From Planctomycetota bacterium (lineage in GTDB: Bacteria; Planctomycetota; Planctomycetia; Gemmatales; Gemmataceae): DNA of 64,000 nt. The stretch covers positions 62,001 to 126,000 of the forward strand of contig JAIOPV010000039.1 of NCBI GenBank assembly GCA_021413735.1. Direction: 5' to 3'. Position numbers and translations under genes: made by a program. This document shows positions 18,036 to 29,237 of the stretch, piece after piece. Below the pieces are notes generated by a model. It saw only the letters and a program-made list of their open reading frames with translations, had not been told where the DNA came from and ran no database searches. Each line of letters starts with the position of its first letter. Position 1 is the first letter of the stretch.

Positions 18036-18824
18036 ATGGAACTCGCGATTGAAGGCCGAGCGGCGGTGTGGAGCTCGGAAGAATGGGTCGCGTATTTTGG
18101 GGCCAATGCGAAGCGGTTGCTCAATATCCCGTGGGAACTCGAGGCAGGGCTGACGCCTGAAGAACTGGCCATGGTGGCTGCGTCATTGCCCGCGTGGCAA
18201 CTCGGCGAGACGTCCGACGGTGCTCACTTGTTCGCGGCAGCGCGCAAGTACGCGGAGGCAAACAACGATCCCGCTTTCGTTGAGGCGGTCAGGCTATTCA
18301 TTCATGAGGAGCACCGACACGGTTCGCAACTCGGCCGGTTCCTCGATCTCGCGGGGATTCCGCGTCGGACGTGGTATTGGGGCGACACTCTCTTTCGGCA
18401 GTTTCGACGGCTGTTCACGCGAATCGAGATGTCGGCCAGCATTGTGGTGATGGTCGAGATTCACGCGCTGCTGTACTACGGAGCGATTCGCCGGGGAACG
18501 GGTTCGCTGGTGTTGCGGCGTGTGTGTCAGCAGATTCTCAGGGACGAGATACCCCACATTCGCTTTCAGTGCGAACGGCTTGCGATGTTACATCGGCGTC
18601 GGCCCCGTATCTTGCGAATGCTGACGCTGCTTTCGCATCGAATGATGTTCGCAGGGATTACGCTTGCGATCTGGGTTGGGCACCGGCGAGCGCTGCACGC
18701 GGGTGGATTCACATTTGGGAGATTTTGGCGAACGGCGTGGTCGAAGATGGGTCACACTTGGCGAACGATGGACCCGCGAGCTTACCGTTGGCCAGAAGCC
18801 GAACTCCGCCCAGTGGCGGAGTGA
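18036..18824 (+). CDS. Ferritin-like diiron protein of unknown function
   Basis: 262 residues, no signal peptide. The spaced acidic/His pairs FIHEEHRHGSQLGRFLD, VVMVEIHALLYYGAI and RDEIPHIRFQCERL are the pattern of a four-helix diiron (ferritin-like) fold. The C-terminus is basic with a hydrophobic helix. The exact family is not recognised; an oxygenase, desaturase-like or iron-handling protein is possible. GGAG lies seven bases before the ATG at 18036; an in-frame ATG at 18000 lies inside the operator and is unlikely. It is preceded by the second operator copy and is probably coregulated with the membrane protein/regulator pair. Confidence 0.75.
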   Translation: MELAIEGRAAVWSSEEWVAYFGANAKRLLNIPWELEAGLTPEELAMVAASLPAWQLGETSDGAHLFAAARKYAEANNDPAFVEAVRLFIHEEHRHGSQLGRFLDLAGIPRRTWYWGDTLFRQFRRLFTRIEMSASIVVMVEIHALLYYGAIRRGTGSLVLRRVCQQILRDEIPHIRFQCERLAMLHRRRPRILRMLTLLSHRMMFAGITLAIWVGHRRALHAGGFTFGRFWRTAWSKMGHTWRTMDPRAYRWPEAELRPVAE

Positions 18825-18850
18825 TGGACTGCTTGCTGTTCAACGAAAAC

Positions 18851-19114
18851 TCACTGAAGAGGGGCTGAGAGCGGAGTGGATACTGTGGCAGCAGGGGTGG
18901 GTGGGATGACTTTCTTTGACCCGCGAGGTGGCGGATCGCCTGCTGTCCCGCGAGCCAGCTTCTCGGCTTCTTGCTCGGTTTTCAGCCCTGAATGAAGGAG
19001 AACATGGTAGCCGGGACGTGCCAGTTCGAGTGCATCCCACTCGGATTGTTCGCAAACAACATTACCGCCGATGGCCTGTTTGGGGAGAGTCATCCGATAC
19101 ACCACCCACGACAT
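18851..19114 (-). CDS. Small conserved planctomycete hypothetical protein
   Basis: 87 residues, or 94 if translation begins at 19135. The core VYRMTLPKQAIGGNVVCEQ and WDALELARPGYHVLLHSGL has the feel of a short conserved family annotated only as hypothetical in planctomycetes. The C-terminal tail is Pro/Thr-rich. No function can be suggested. It converges on the ferritin-like gene 26 bases away. Confidence 0.6.
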   Translation of the reverse strand: MSWVVYRMTLPKQAIGGNVVCEQSEWDALELARPGYHVLLHSGLKTEQEAEKLARGTAGDPPPRGSKKVIPPTPAATVSTPLSAPLQ

Positions 19115-19135
19115 GCAGGTTTCGGTACGCCTCAT

Positions 19136-19595
19136 CTATTCCCCTTGGTCGGTGTGATCGAACTAATTCATAGTATACCCGCGAGCGCTCCAGACCAAAA
19201 GAAGCAACCGCTTGATCGTGACGGATTACGACGAATCCTCTCGGAATAACCCGCTTCTGATTCAATCCGAATCGTTCGCGATGGTTCCGGGGCAGGGGAA
19301 CTATCGCTGGGAGTGTGTCGCGTTTGGAGCCGAAGACGTAAGCTGTTCGCCTTCACTGTGATGTGGTGCGAAAGCGTATCGTGGCTGATGCTCTGATGGT
19401 ATTTCTTCCGGACAGGTGACACGGTTCCGGGGGTGGGTGTGCGTGTCGTCCGGAATCAATGAGAAACGGCAAATCGCTCCTGCTTTCCTTCCAAATGCAG
19501 TCTTTGTTGGTCGCTTGAGAGCAACGAAAGTCACCTCGACACCTTTCGTGAGCGCGGGTATGCGCGTGGTTGTTCCACGCTGAAGGAGTCCGATC
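19136..19595. other. Gene-free stretch of about 460 bases
   Basis: The short open frames here have no ribosome-binding site, family resemblance or codon pattern like their neighbours. I see no tRNA fold, repeat or clear promoter. It should hold the promoters of the two flanking divergent genes. Confidence 0.5.
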
Positions 19596-20318
19596 ATGCT
19601 CCGCCCCGCACTCGGCATCGCGGCCGTCGTTTCTGCGTGCCTGGCCTGCACGGGTTGCGCACTCCTTGAGGGGTCGTCGCTATTCAAGAACGGCATCGGT
19701 GGCGATCCGGTCGGTCAAAACTGGAAAAAGGTAAAGACGCCGGGCGATCCAAAGATTCCGGCCGATCATCTGGAAACCAGCCAGCAAGTCGAGATGCTTG
19801 GTCGGCGGATCAATACGCAAAACGTGTTCACGGGCATCGAACCCCACTTCTACATGATGGATATCCCGGAAGTGGCGCTGTACCACCGAGGAACGGAGGA
19901 GTTGTTCATTAGCAAAGGGCTTGTGAAGAAGTGCAAGACGGAGGCCGAACTCGCGGCTGTGCTGTGTACGGAACTCGGGCAAATGATCGCCGAGAAACGC
20001 GGTGTTAAGCGAGCCGGCGGCGACCGCGATACGATTCCCGATGCCGCACTTCCGGGCGGGGCGGTGGTGGGTGGCGGCACTCCGACTGATCTCGGGCGTG
20101 AGGCCGAGATCGCGTATCACGAGCGACGGCATCCACGAGGAGCGAAACCTGCCTCCTCAGATAATCCTGCGAAATTATCGCGAGAGTTGCTGAAGGGAGC
20201 TGGCTTCGACGAGGCCGAACTCGACCGCGTGGAACCGCTGTTAAGGCAATCCAAACGCGGTGTGGATCTGCAAAAACAGATGAGCGACTCCGCTACGCCG
20301 CCGAAATGGGATCACTGA
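19596..20318 (+). CDS. Lipoprotein resembling an M48 peptidase with lost HExxH
   Basis: 240 residues. A lipoprotein-type N-terminus has cysteines at 15, 18 and 21. The segment LFISKGLVKKCKTEAELAAV followed by LCTELGQMIAEK matches the M48 (BepA/LoiP-like) core, where the helix normally reads HELAH. Here positions 125-129 are TELGQ, so both zinc histidines are gone. The C-terminus (KLSRELLKGAGFDEAELDRV) resembles the helical tail of those peptidases. It is probably a membrane-anchored, catalytically dead homologue with a structural or chaperone role (inference). AAGGAG precedes the ATG. A membrane protein gene follows after 42 bases. Confidence 0.78.
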   Translation: MLRPALGIAAVVSACLACTGCALLEGSSLFKNGIGGDPVGQNWKKVKTPGDPKIPADHLETSQQVEMLGRRINTQNVFTGIEPHFYMMDIPEVALYHRGTEELFISKGLVKKCKTEAELAAVLCTELGQMIAEKRGVKRAGGDRDTIPDAALPGGAVVGGGTPTDLGREAEIAYHERRHPRGAKPASSDNPAKLSRELLKGAGFDEAELDRVEPLLRQSKRGVDLQKQMSDSATPPKWDH

Positions 20319-20360
20319 TCGGGCGTCATTGTCTTCGGGAGCAAAAGCCCACCCGAGGGA

Positions 20361-21068
20361 ATGATGACGCAATTCAACGCTGCGATTGACCTCGCGAAGT
20401 GGGCATCGACCGGGGCGGTGGGTGCTGGTGGTGCGTGGGCACTCGGGATTCTTCTGGGTCGAACATTTCTTGGGTATGACATTTCTGATGGTCCCGGCTT
20501 CCCCATCCTCTACTCGCTTTATGGCGGGGCGTGGGGTCTGTTTGTGGGCGTTATCGCAGGGTGGTTGTTGCTGAAGCCAGCCCATCTCGCGGTCGCCTAC
20601 TGGGGTTTCGTGCTGGGATTCACAACAACTCTCGGAACGGTCTTGAGCGAAATCGCAATCATCAACTTCGCGGGTGTGCTACCGAGTCAGGTGAGTTCTT
20701 CGTTGGGCTTCGCAGTCGGGGGCGTGTTCGCTGGCTTGTGTGGGTATGTTTGGTTTCGGTGGATCGGCGAACCCCGCACAGTGGAACCACAGATCGAAGA
20801 GGAAGAGGTTGGCCCCCTGCCCAGCGAAGGCAAGGCGTCTGTGCCAACGGCACCGAATCCGCTGCGTTTCGCGTCGTTCGTGCGATCGCTTCCGATCTTC
20901 GTCGCAGCGTTGAGTTCGCCGGTTGTCGCGGTGTGGGTTTCAACTTCGGATGCCACCCTCGGATTGTTCGTTGGACTATTTGGCCTGTCGGTAACCATCT
21001 CGCTCTGGGATCAAGAGCAACGGCTTCGCACTCTCGAACGGCTCGACCGCAGCGATCGCGAACCGTGA
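20361..21068 (+). CDS. Integral membrane protein of unknown function
   Basis: 235 residues with four hydrophobic segments in the first 135 residues (for example WGLFVGVIAGWLLL and AVGGVFAGLCGYVWF), an acidic cytoplasmic-type linker (PQIEEEEVG), and two more near the C-terminus. GAGGGA precedes the start. Family not recognised. It follows the M48-like lipoprotein closely enough to share its transcript. Confidence 0.75.
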   Translation: MMTQFNAAIDLAKWASTGAVGAGGAWALGILLGRTFLGYDISDGPGFPILYSLYGGAWGLFVGVIAGWLLLKPAHLAVAYWGFVLGFTTTLGTVLSEIAIINFAGVLPSQVSSSLGFAVGGVFAGLCGYVWFRWIGEPRTVEPQIEEEEVGPLPSEGKASVPTAPNPLRFASFVRSLPIFVAALSSPVVAVWVSTSDATLGLFVGLFGLSVTISLWDQEQRLRTLERLDRSDREP

Positions 21069-21140
21069 GGGCAGGGCAGGCGGGCGATGCCACAAGCGGC
21101 GAAAACTCCAAACGAACATCGGTTTTCGTCGGGTTGTGGC

Positions 21141-21168
21141 TTGCCAGTTCGCAGCAGCCGGGTATTTT
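21141..21168 (+). promoter_or_regulatory. Candidate promoter of the sugar ABC importer operon
   Basis: TTGCCA, a 16-base spacer and TATTTT, 54 bases before the GTG at 21223. It overlaps the first codons of the longer open frame (from 21136), favouring the GTG start. Confidence 0.4.
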
Positions 21169-21222
21169 GTAAACAACCTTTACGAATTACCCGACCCTTC
21201 TCCCATTATCGCGGGTGATGCC

Positions 21223-22302
21223 GTGTTTCGATTGCTTCGTCTGTTCGTGGTCGTTGCCTTAACTGCGGTGTTGGCTTCGTTGCCTGCATGCAGCAACAAG
21301 TCGGGCAAGATCAAAATCGCTGTTGTCACGAACTGCACAGCGGAGTTCTGGAGCATCGCCGAGGCAGGTGCCACCAAGGCCGCCAAGGAAGCCGACGTCG
21401 ATCTGCAATTCCGGCAACTGGAGAAGGACTTCGACGCAGCCGCTCAAATGCAGATTGTCGACTCGTGGGTGAAACAAGGCGTCAACGGTATCGCAGTCAG
21501 CGTGATCGACCCGAAGAATCAGACCGAGGACCTCACCCGCATCGCGAAGAAAGTTCCCCTCATCACGATGGACAACGACGCCGACCAAACGGGACGTCTG
21601 TGCTACATCGGAATCAACAATTATGAAGCGGGCAAAGCGGTTGGTCGCCTTGTGAAGAAGGCATTGCCGAAGGGGGGCACGGTCGCGATCTTCATTGGCG
21701 ACACGAAGTCGGCCAACGGCACAGCACGAACGCAAGGCGTGCTCGACGAACTGGCTGGTCAGAAAGATGCGACAGGCACGCCAGCAAATCACCCCGTGAA
21801 TCCCAAACTTGCTGGCAAGCAATTCGGTCAGTATTTCCTGGTCGATGGCGAGGCGAAACAAGACGGGAGCCCGACGAACGCTTCGCCCGTGGCAGGGGCC
21901 GTGTTGGGTCGCGTCCAAGGATTGCCCGACCTCTGTATGATCGGTCTTTATGCCTACAACCCGCCGGCGATCATGAGCGAGGCTCGGTCCCGAGGAATGC
22001 TGAAAGACATCAAAGTCGTTGGCTTTGACGAAAACTGGTTGACGCTCAAAGGAATTGCCGATGGCGAAGTGATCGGCACGGTCGTTCAGGATCCGTTCAT
22101 GTATGGCTACAAGTCTGTCGAGGCGCTTGCCGCGAAGGCTCGCGGCGACGACTCGAAGCTGGTGAAAGACCCGATCCCGTACCGCGTCGTGACGAAGGAT
22201 GGTGGCCCGGATGAAACCATCAACGGACTGCTCGTGAAGTTCCCCAAGGTCGCCGATTTCGAGGCGAAACTGCGGGATGATCTGAAATCGGTGGGAAAGT
22301 AA
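21223..22302 (+). CDS. Sugar ABC transporter substrate-binding lipoprotein (RbsB type)
   Basis: 359 residues from GTG. Short lipoprotein signal ending LASLPAC (lipidated Cys23), then a Peripla_BP_4 ribose-binding fold: IAVVTNCTAEFWSIAEAGA, GVNGIAVSVIDPKN, PLITMDNDADQ, and VVGFDENWLTLKGI with VQDPFMYGYKSVE. It should deliver a sugar to the importer encoded by the next two genes; the sugar (ribose, xylose, inositol or other) cannot be read from sequence. An insert near 200-225 (GTPANHPVNPKL) is longer than in E. coli RbsB. Confidence 0.92.
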   Translation: MFRLLRLFVVVALTAVLASLPACSNKSGKIKIAVVTNCTAEFWSIAEAGATKAAKEADVDLQFRQLEKDFDAAAQMQIVDSWVKQGVNGIAVSVIDPKNQTEDLTRIAKKVPLITMDNDADQTGRLCYIGINNYEAGKAVGRLVKKALPKGGTVAIFIGDTKSANGTARTQGVLDELAGQKDATGTPANHPVNPKLAGKQFGQYFLVDGEAKQDGSPTNASPVAGAVLGRVQGLPDLCMIGLYAYNPPAIMSEARSRGMLKDIKVVGFDENWLTLKGIADGEVIGTVVQDPFMYGYKSVEALAAKARGDDSKLVKDPIPYRVVTKDGGPDETINGLLVKFPKVADFEAKLRDDLKSVGK

Positions 22303-22392
22303 ACCGCTGGGTCAGCCGTGAAGCGGAGTGCGGAAGGTTTCGCGTTCCTCTTCACGGCTGAACAGTTCAACTCTTGCGTTTCTCGCCCACTC

Positions 22393-23904
22393 ATGACCAC
22401 CCCTCGATTGCAAGTTACCGATGCTCGCAAGGAGTTCCCTGGGGTCGTTGCCCTGGATGGAGTCTCGCTCACGCTCGCGCCGGGCGAAGTTCTCGCGATC
22501 GTCGGTGAGAACGGAGCGGGCAAATCCACGTTGATGAAGATTGTCGCGGGGGTCTACCAAGCCGACGCGGGCGAAGTGGTTCTCGATGGGCAGCCTGCTC
22601 ACTTCGCGTCCCCAGGCGCTGCTGCTGCTGCTGGCGTCATCCTCATTCACCAGGAACTCAATCTCGCCGAGAACCTGACGGTCATCGACAACCTGTTCCT
22701 GGGTCGTGAGGTCACCGTCGGCGGTGGGTTGCGGGTACTGAATCGCCGGGCGATGGCTGAACGCGGCAAGGAATTGCTCACGCGAGTGGGTTTGCCCGTT
22801 GATCGCGCTTTCGCCAAAGTCGAATCACTTCCTCCCGGCGAAAAGCAGCTTGTCGAGATCGCGCGAGCACTCGGGACCGACGTTCGCATCCTCATCATGG
22901 ATGAGCCGACATCGAGCCTCACGCAGCGAGAAACCGAGACGCTCTACGAAGTGATCGCCGGGCTGAAGGCTGCGAATGTGTCCGTGTTGTACATCTCGCA
23001 TCGGCTCGCGGAAGTGAAGCAATGTGCTGATCGTGTCATCGTTCTGCGAGATGGTCGCAACGCGGGGGAATTGGCGAAGGCTGACATCACGCACGACAAT
23101 ATGGTCAGGCTGATGGTCGGTCGCGATCTCAAGCAGTTCTACCCCAAGACTCACAAGACCGCTGCCGATGCTCCTGCCGTGCTCACCGTTCGGAACCTCC
23201 TGTATCGTGGTGGTCCAGACATACCCGCGTCGTTTGAAGTGCGAGCGGGCGAAATCCTCGGAATGGCCGGACTTGTCGGTGCAGGGCGAACGGAACTCTC
23301 CGAAGCCGTCTTCGGTGTGCGACACGTCGTTGAAGGCGAAATCCTGCTGAATGGCCAGCCGTTACAGGTGCGTTCACCGGCTGACGCGATCGCGGCTGGT
23401 GTGCTGCTCGTCCCGGAAGATCGCCGATTGCATGGGTTGGTGCTGCCTCAGAGCGTGGGATTCAATCTCAGCCTGCCGAACCTGGCGCAAATCAGCACGC
23501 CATTCGGTGTTGCTCGTGCGCAAGAAGCTGAGTTGCACCGAACGTGGATTGATCGGCTTCGCGTGAAGACACCATCGGCAGCGCAGCCGGTCGGTTTGCT
23601 CTCGGGTGGGAATCAGCAGAAGGTCGTGTACGGGAAGTGGCTCGCTCGCGGTCCGAAGGTGCTGATCCTCGATGAACCGACGCGAGGCGTTGATGTCGGG
23701 GCAAAAGCAGAAATCTACGCACTGATCGACGACCTGGTGGGCAAGGGCGTCGCGGTGTGGATGATTACCAGCGATATGGAAGAACTTCTCGGCATGTCCG
23801 ACCGCGTGGTTGTGATGCACGAGGGCAAGGTGGCCGGTGAACTGCACGGTGTGCTGACCGAAGAAGCCGTCATGCGGCTGGCGACCGGAGGGACCGCGAC
23901 GTGA
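22393..23904 (+). CDS. Sugar ABC transporter ATP-binding protein (RbsA type, double ATPase)
   Basis: 503 residues with two fused ATPase domains. The first has GENGAGKST, signature-like LPPGEKQLVEIARAL and ILIMDEPTSSL; the second has the degenerate Walker A GLVGAGRTEL, a canonical LSGGNQQKVVYGKWL signature and VLILDEPTRGVDVGAK. This asymmetry is typical of RbsA/MglA/XylG. It powers the importer from the cytoplasm. The ATG at 22393 aligns with the family start; the frame open from 22318 lacks an RBS. The last bases overlap the permease start. Confidence 0.95.
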   Translation: MTTPRLQVTDARKEFPGVVALDGVSLTLAPGEVLAIVGENGAGKSTLMKIVAGVYQADAGEVVLDGQPAHFASPGAAAAAGVILIHQELNLAENLTVIDNLFLGREVTVGGGLRVLNRRAMAERGKELLTRVGLPVDRAFAKVESLPPGEKQLVEIARALGTDVRILIMDEPTSSLTQRETETLYEVIAGLKAANVSVLYISHRLAEVKQCADRVIVLRDGRNAGELAKADITHDNMVRLMVGRDLKQFYPKTHKTAADAPAVLTVRNLLYRGGPDIPASFEVRAGEILGMAGLVGAGRTELSEAVFGVRHVVEGEILLNGQPLQVRSPADAIAAGVLLVPEDRRLHGLVLPQSVGFNLSLPNLAQISTPFGVARAQEAELHRTWIDRLRVKTPSAAQPVGLLSGGNQQKVVYGKWLARGPKVLILDEPTRGVDVGAKAEIYALIDDLVGKGVAVWMITSDMEELLGMSDRVVVMHEGKVAGELHGVLTEEAVMRLATGGTAT

Positions 23905-24890
23905 CACGGATTTTGGGCGTGCTGGGGTTGCTCGTGGTTCTGTACACAGCCCTCATCGCGTCGGACCCGAACGCCGGGAAGCCCGACAACCTCATCAGCG
24001 TCGCCAACCTCCAGGGTCGCTACGGCGTCGTCACGCTTGGCGCGGCTCTCGTCATCATCGTTGGCGGCATCGACCTTTCGCTTGGGGCTGTGGTCGGCTG
24101 TGCGGCGGTCCTGTTCGGGATTCTGATGAACGACGGCGTTCATCCTTACGCAGCCGTTCCGCTTGTGATTTTGTTCGGGGCGTTGGTGGGTTTCACGAAC
24201 GGGTTGCTCATCACGCGGCTGAAAGTGCAACCGTTTCTCGTGACCCTTTGCGGCATGTTCATCTTTCGCGGCGTCGCGCAACTCCTCGCGCAACCGATGC
24301 GAGGCACAGTCGGCATGACCAGCGTGATTGAAGCTCACCGCGAGTTCAACGACCCGCTGCGAACGCTGCGCTATCTGCTCATCGGGAAGGCTCCCACAGA
24401 TGGCGAACTGCTGTTCCCCGCACAGTTCATCCTGCTCATCATCCTTGCGGGAGTGGTGGGTTTCTTCCTTCACCGCACGGCTTACGGCAGATATTGGTAC
24501 GCGATTGGGCACAGCGAGTTGGCGGCAAAATACGCGGGTGTGAACGTGAATCGGCAACGGGTTTCTGTCTATGTCGTGTGTTCTGCGCTCGGCAGCCTCG
24601 GGGGGATTCTGTTGTTCCTTGACGCACCATCGTTGCAGTCGAACAACGCGGGGTACACCTGGGAACTGTATGCGATTCTCGGTGCGGTGCTCGGCGGGTG
24701 CAGTTTGCGGGGCGGGGAAGGCACAGCTGTTGGTATGGTACTCGGGGCGATGGTGCTGCCTGTGCTTGAAAACCTCGTGAATTTCCGCGGCGACAAGAGC
24801 GACGTGATCCCCGTTGTGATCGGCCTGACGCTTCTCTTCGGGGCAATCGTGGATGAACTCATTCGGCAGCGTTCGCGTGTCCATCGGTAG
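23901..24890 (+). CDS. Sugar ABC transporter permease (RbsC type)
   Basis: 329 residues, hydrophobic, with the BPD_transp_2 hallmarks GGIDLSLGAVVGCAAVL, GALVGFTNGLLITRLKVQPF and GAVLGGCSLRGGEGTAVGM. GTG start overlapping the ATPase stop by four bases (GTGA), so translation is coupled. Together with the two upstream genes it forms a complete importer. No kinase or isomerase adjoins it, so the sugar's fate is unknown. Confidence 0.95.
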   Translation: MTRILGVLGLLVVLYTALIASDPNAGKPDNLISVANLQGRYGVVTLGAALVIIVGGIDLSLGAVVGCAAVLFGILMNDGVHPYAAVPLVILFGALVGFTNGLLITRLKVQPFLVTLCGMFIFRGVAQLLAQPMRGTVGMTSVIEAHREFNDPLRTLRYLLIGKAPTDGELLFPAQFILLIILAGVVGFFLHRTAYGRYWYAIGHSELAAKYAGVNVNRQRVSVYVVCSALGSLGGILLFLDAPSLQSNNAGYTWELYAILGAVLGGCSLRGGEGTAVGMVLGAMVLPVLENLVNFRGDKSDVIPVVIGLTLLFGAIVDELIRQRSRVHR

Positions 24891-25202
24891 GGGCAAGATG
24901 TTCTTATGGTGTCAATCCGATTGACAGGCAACCAGATACTCACGGTATTCCCAGTGAAATGTGGGGGTTCGACGGCTTCGTTATGAGGTTGTGAGTGACA
25001 ACGCGTTGTCACTCATCCTTGGAACCGACCGACCGAATCTGAACGTTCTCTGATTTCCCGGCAAACAGCAACTTGCTTTCCCCGCAACTCGTCCCTACGA
25101 TCATGCCCAACGGAAGGCGGCGGACACGATGTCTGGACGCGGATGCCGTTCCAGCGGCGAACAAGGATGTGCGGTCGCTCCACCTGCTGGGCGGGAGTCG
25201 AC
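24891..25202. other. Gene-free stretch of about 310 bases with two palindromes
   Basis: After the permease comes TGTCAATCCGATTGACA (24910-24926), a 7-bp stem with a 3-base loop and no U-tract, then the 24-bp palindrome at 24992. The remaining 190 bases contain no gene I can support. Confidence 0.55.
24992..25015. repeat. Perfect 24-bp palindrome, family member 1
   Basis: Each half is TGAGTGACAACG and its exact complement. A second copy differing only at two central bases lies at 41420-41443 within a coding sequence. This is a dispersed palindromic repeat rather than a one-off operator. Confidence 0.75.
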
Positions 25203-25598
25203 ATGGGGAGGAAGAAGGTGGAGGCCACCTCGGTCACTCTCACCAATCTGCGCGCTGCTCGGTTGTATCGTCTGCTCACCCTTCTGGGCGACGGACCACA
25301 GACACGACAGCAGTTGCTCCGACGACTCAAACTCGATGTGCGCGGTTACTACCGCGACCTCGAAGCACTACGCGATCTCGGCGTCGAAGTCGCCACAGGC
25401 GAAGACAACCGCTACTCGCTCGTCGGCGATCTCGACGAAGCTCTCGCCAGACTCCCGTTTCCCGACCCAGGGCTGAACTTCCGCGACGTTCAGCAACTCG
25501 CCAAGGGTGACACGACCGCACACCGAAAACTCAAACAGCGAATCAACTCGTTCCTCGGTGGCAACGGGCGAGCCACAAGCCCGAACAAGCCACGGTGA
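25203..25598 (+). CDS. DeoR/WYL-type HTH protein without effector domain
   Basis: 131 residues. The winged-helix part (RAARLYRLLTLLGDGPQTRQ, then LDVRGYYRDLEALRDLGVEV) matches the N-terminal DNA-binding domain of YafY/WYL and DeoR regulators. No WYL or sugar-phosphate domain follows; the remainder is a short basic tail. It could be a minimal regulator. The target is unknown; it sits between the sugar importer and kdsB, with a terminator behind it. The ATG at 25203 begins the conserved part; upstream codons are unlikely to be used. Confidence 0.75.
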   Translation: MGRKKVEATSVTLTNLRAARLYRLLTLLGDGPQTRQQLLRRLKLDVRGYYRDLEALRDLGVEVATGEDNRYSLVGDLDEALARLPFPDPGLNFRDVQQLAKGDTTAHRKLKQRINSFLGGNGRATSPNKPR

Positions 25599-25607
25599 TC
25601 GATTTCG

Positions 25608-25632
25608 CGGCGGGCTTGCCCGCCGTTTTCTT
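25608..25632 (+). terminator. Rho-independent terminator after the HTH gene
   Basis: Stem CGGCGGGC/GCCCGCCG with a tight TT turn, followed by TTTTCTTT. It separates the HTH gene from kdsB. Confidence 0.75.
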
Positions 25633-25763
25633 TGACCCTGCGATTCACGACGGCGGGCAATCGCTGATTTGCGTGCGGATTTTCGGCTTGTGCTAACCCT
25701 CCGAATGCCGATCTAATCCGGAGAGCGAATCCCTCAGCATTCCCGGACATGGAGGTTCGGCCC

Positions 25764-26522
25764 ATGCGCGTTGCAATCGTCATTCCCGCCCGATACGCTT
25801 CAACCCGCCTTCCCGCCAAGCCGCTCCTTCGCGAAACCGGCAAATATCTCATCCAGCACACCTACGAACGCGCCATGCAAGCAAAGTGTGGGGCACAAGT
25901 GATCGTCGCTACCGACGATGAACGCATCTACGACGCGGTTCGCGGGTTTGGGGGCCGCGTCGTGATGACTCGCGCCGACCACGTCTCAGGCACCGATCGC
26001 ATCGCTGAAGTCGCGGCGCATCTACCTGCCGATGTCGTGCTGAACGTTCAGGGCGACGAACCGCAGATGGAACCCGCCGCTCTCGATTTGCTCGCGGGGT
26101 TGATGGCCGATCCAGCTTCCGACATGGCGACGCTTGCGGTTCCAATCAGGTCGAAAGAGAGCTATCTCGATCCGAACGTGGTGAAGGTGGTGTGCGATGC
26201 CGGCGGGCGTGCGCTCTATTTTTCGCGCCGACCGATCCCGATGGTTCGCGATGGTGAACCGGACTTCTCGGCACGACCAGCACAGTTCCTTCAGCATCTC
26301 GGGGTCTACGCATATCGTCAGAGCTTTTTGCTCAAGATTGCGACAACCCCCCCGCACCCGCTGGAACAGGCCGAGAAGCTGGAACAACTTCGCGTCCTCG
26401 GCACCGGCGGAACCATCCGCGTTGGGTTGGTCGAACACGCTCATCGCGGCATCGACACACCGGCCGATTACGCCGAATTTGTCCGGACGTATCGGGATGG
26501 TGGAACGCGACGGGCCGCGTGA
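25764..26522 (+). CDS. kdsB: 3-deoxy-manno-octulosonate cytidylyltransferase
   Basis: 252 residues. Family signatures are complete: IPARYASTRLPAKPL at the N-terminus, ATDDERIYDAV, SGTDRIAEVA, VLNVQGDEPQ and, later, HLGVYAYR. It makes CMP-Kdo from CTP and Kdo for lipopolysaccharide assembly, consistent with the Gram-negative-type outer membrane of planctomycetes. GGAGG precedes the ATG at 25764, so I choose it over ATG at 25749. It lies just before pyrG, whose product CTP is its substrate; this pairing is common in bacteria. Confidence 0.96.
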   Translation: MRVAIVIPARYASTRLPAKPLLRETGKYLIQHTYERAMQAKCGAQVIVATDDERIYDAVRGFGGRVVMTRADHVSGTDRIAEVAAHLPADVVLNVQGDEPQMEPAALDLLAGLMADPASDMATLAVPIRSKESYLDPNVVKVVCDAGGRALYFSRRPIPMVRDGEPDFSARPAQFLQHLGVYAYRQSFLLKIATTPPHPLEQAEKLEQLRVLGTGGTIRVGLVEHAHRGIDTPADYAEFVRTYRDGGTRRAA

Positions 26523-26612
26523 AGGCTGCTTCACACGACTTGGCAAAGTGCGATAATTGGTGGGGCGGGCTGCGGGCGATATATTGATTGCGTGGCGAGC
26601 TGCGCAACACTC

Positions 26613-26630
26613 GGGGGACGTGAGTCCCCC
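26613..26630. repeat. Short hairpin between kdsB and pyrG
   Basis: GGGGGAC and GTCCCCC flank a 4-base loop (GTGA). No U-run follows. It may act on mRNA stability or be a degenerate repeat. Confidence 0.5.
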
Positions 26631-26642
26631 GCTCGCCGTTAG

Positions 26643-29141
<2,499 letters not shown>

Positions 29142-29237
29142 CGTCGTCGACTCCGAAGGGCGGGGAAAGGATTCAGGTGGGACCGGAGAAGTCCGGTCCT
29201 GCTATTGTTCGAGAGGAGTGTCCGGTCGGCAACCGAT

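Noticed and set aside
19301-19696. 131-codon minus-strand frame
   Set aside because: It is antisense to the M48-like gene start, low in complexity, without RBS or conserved pattern.
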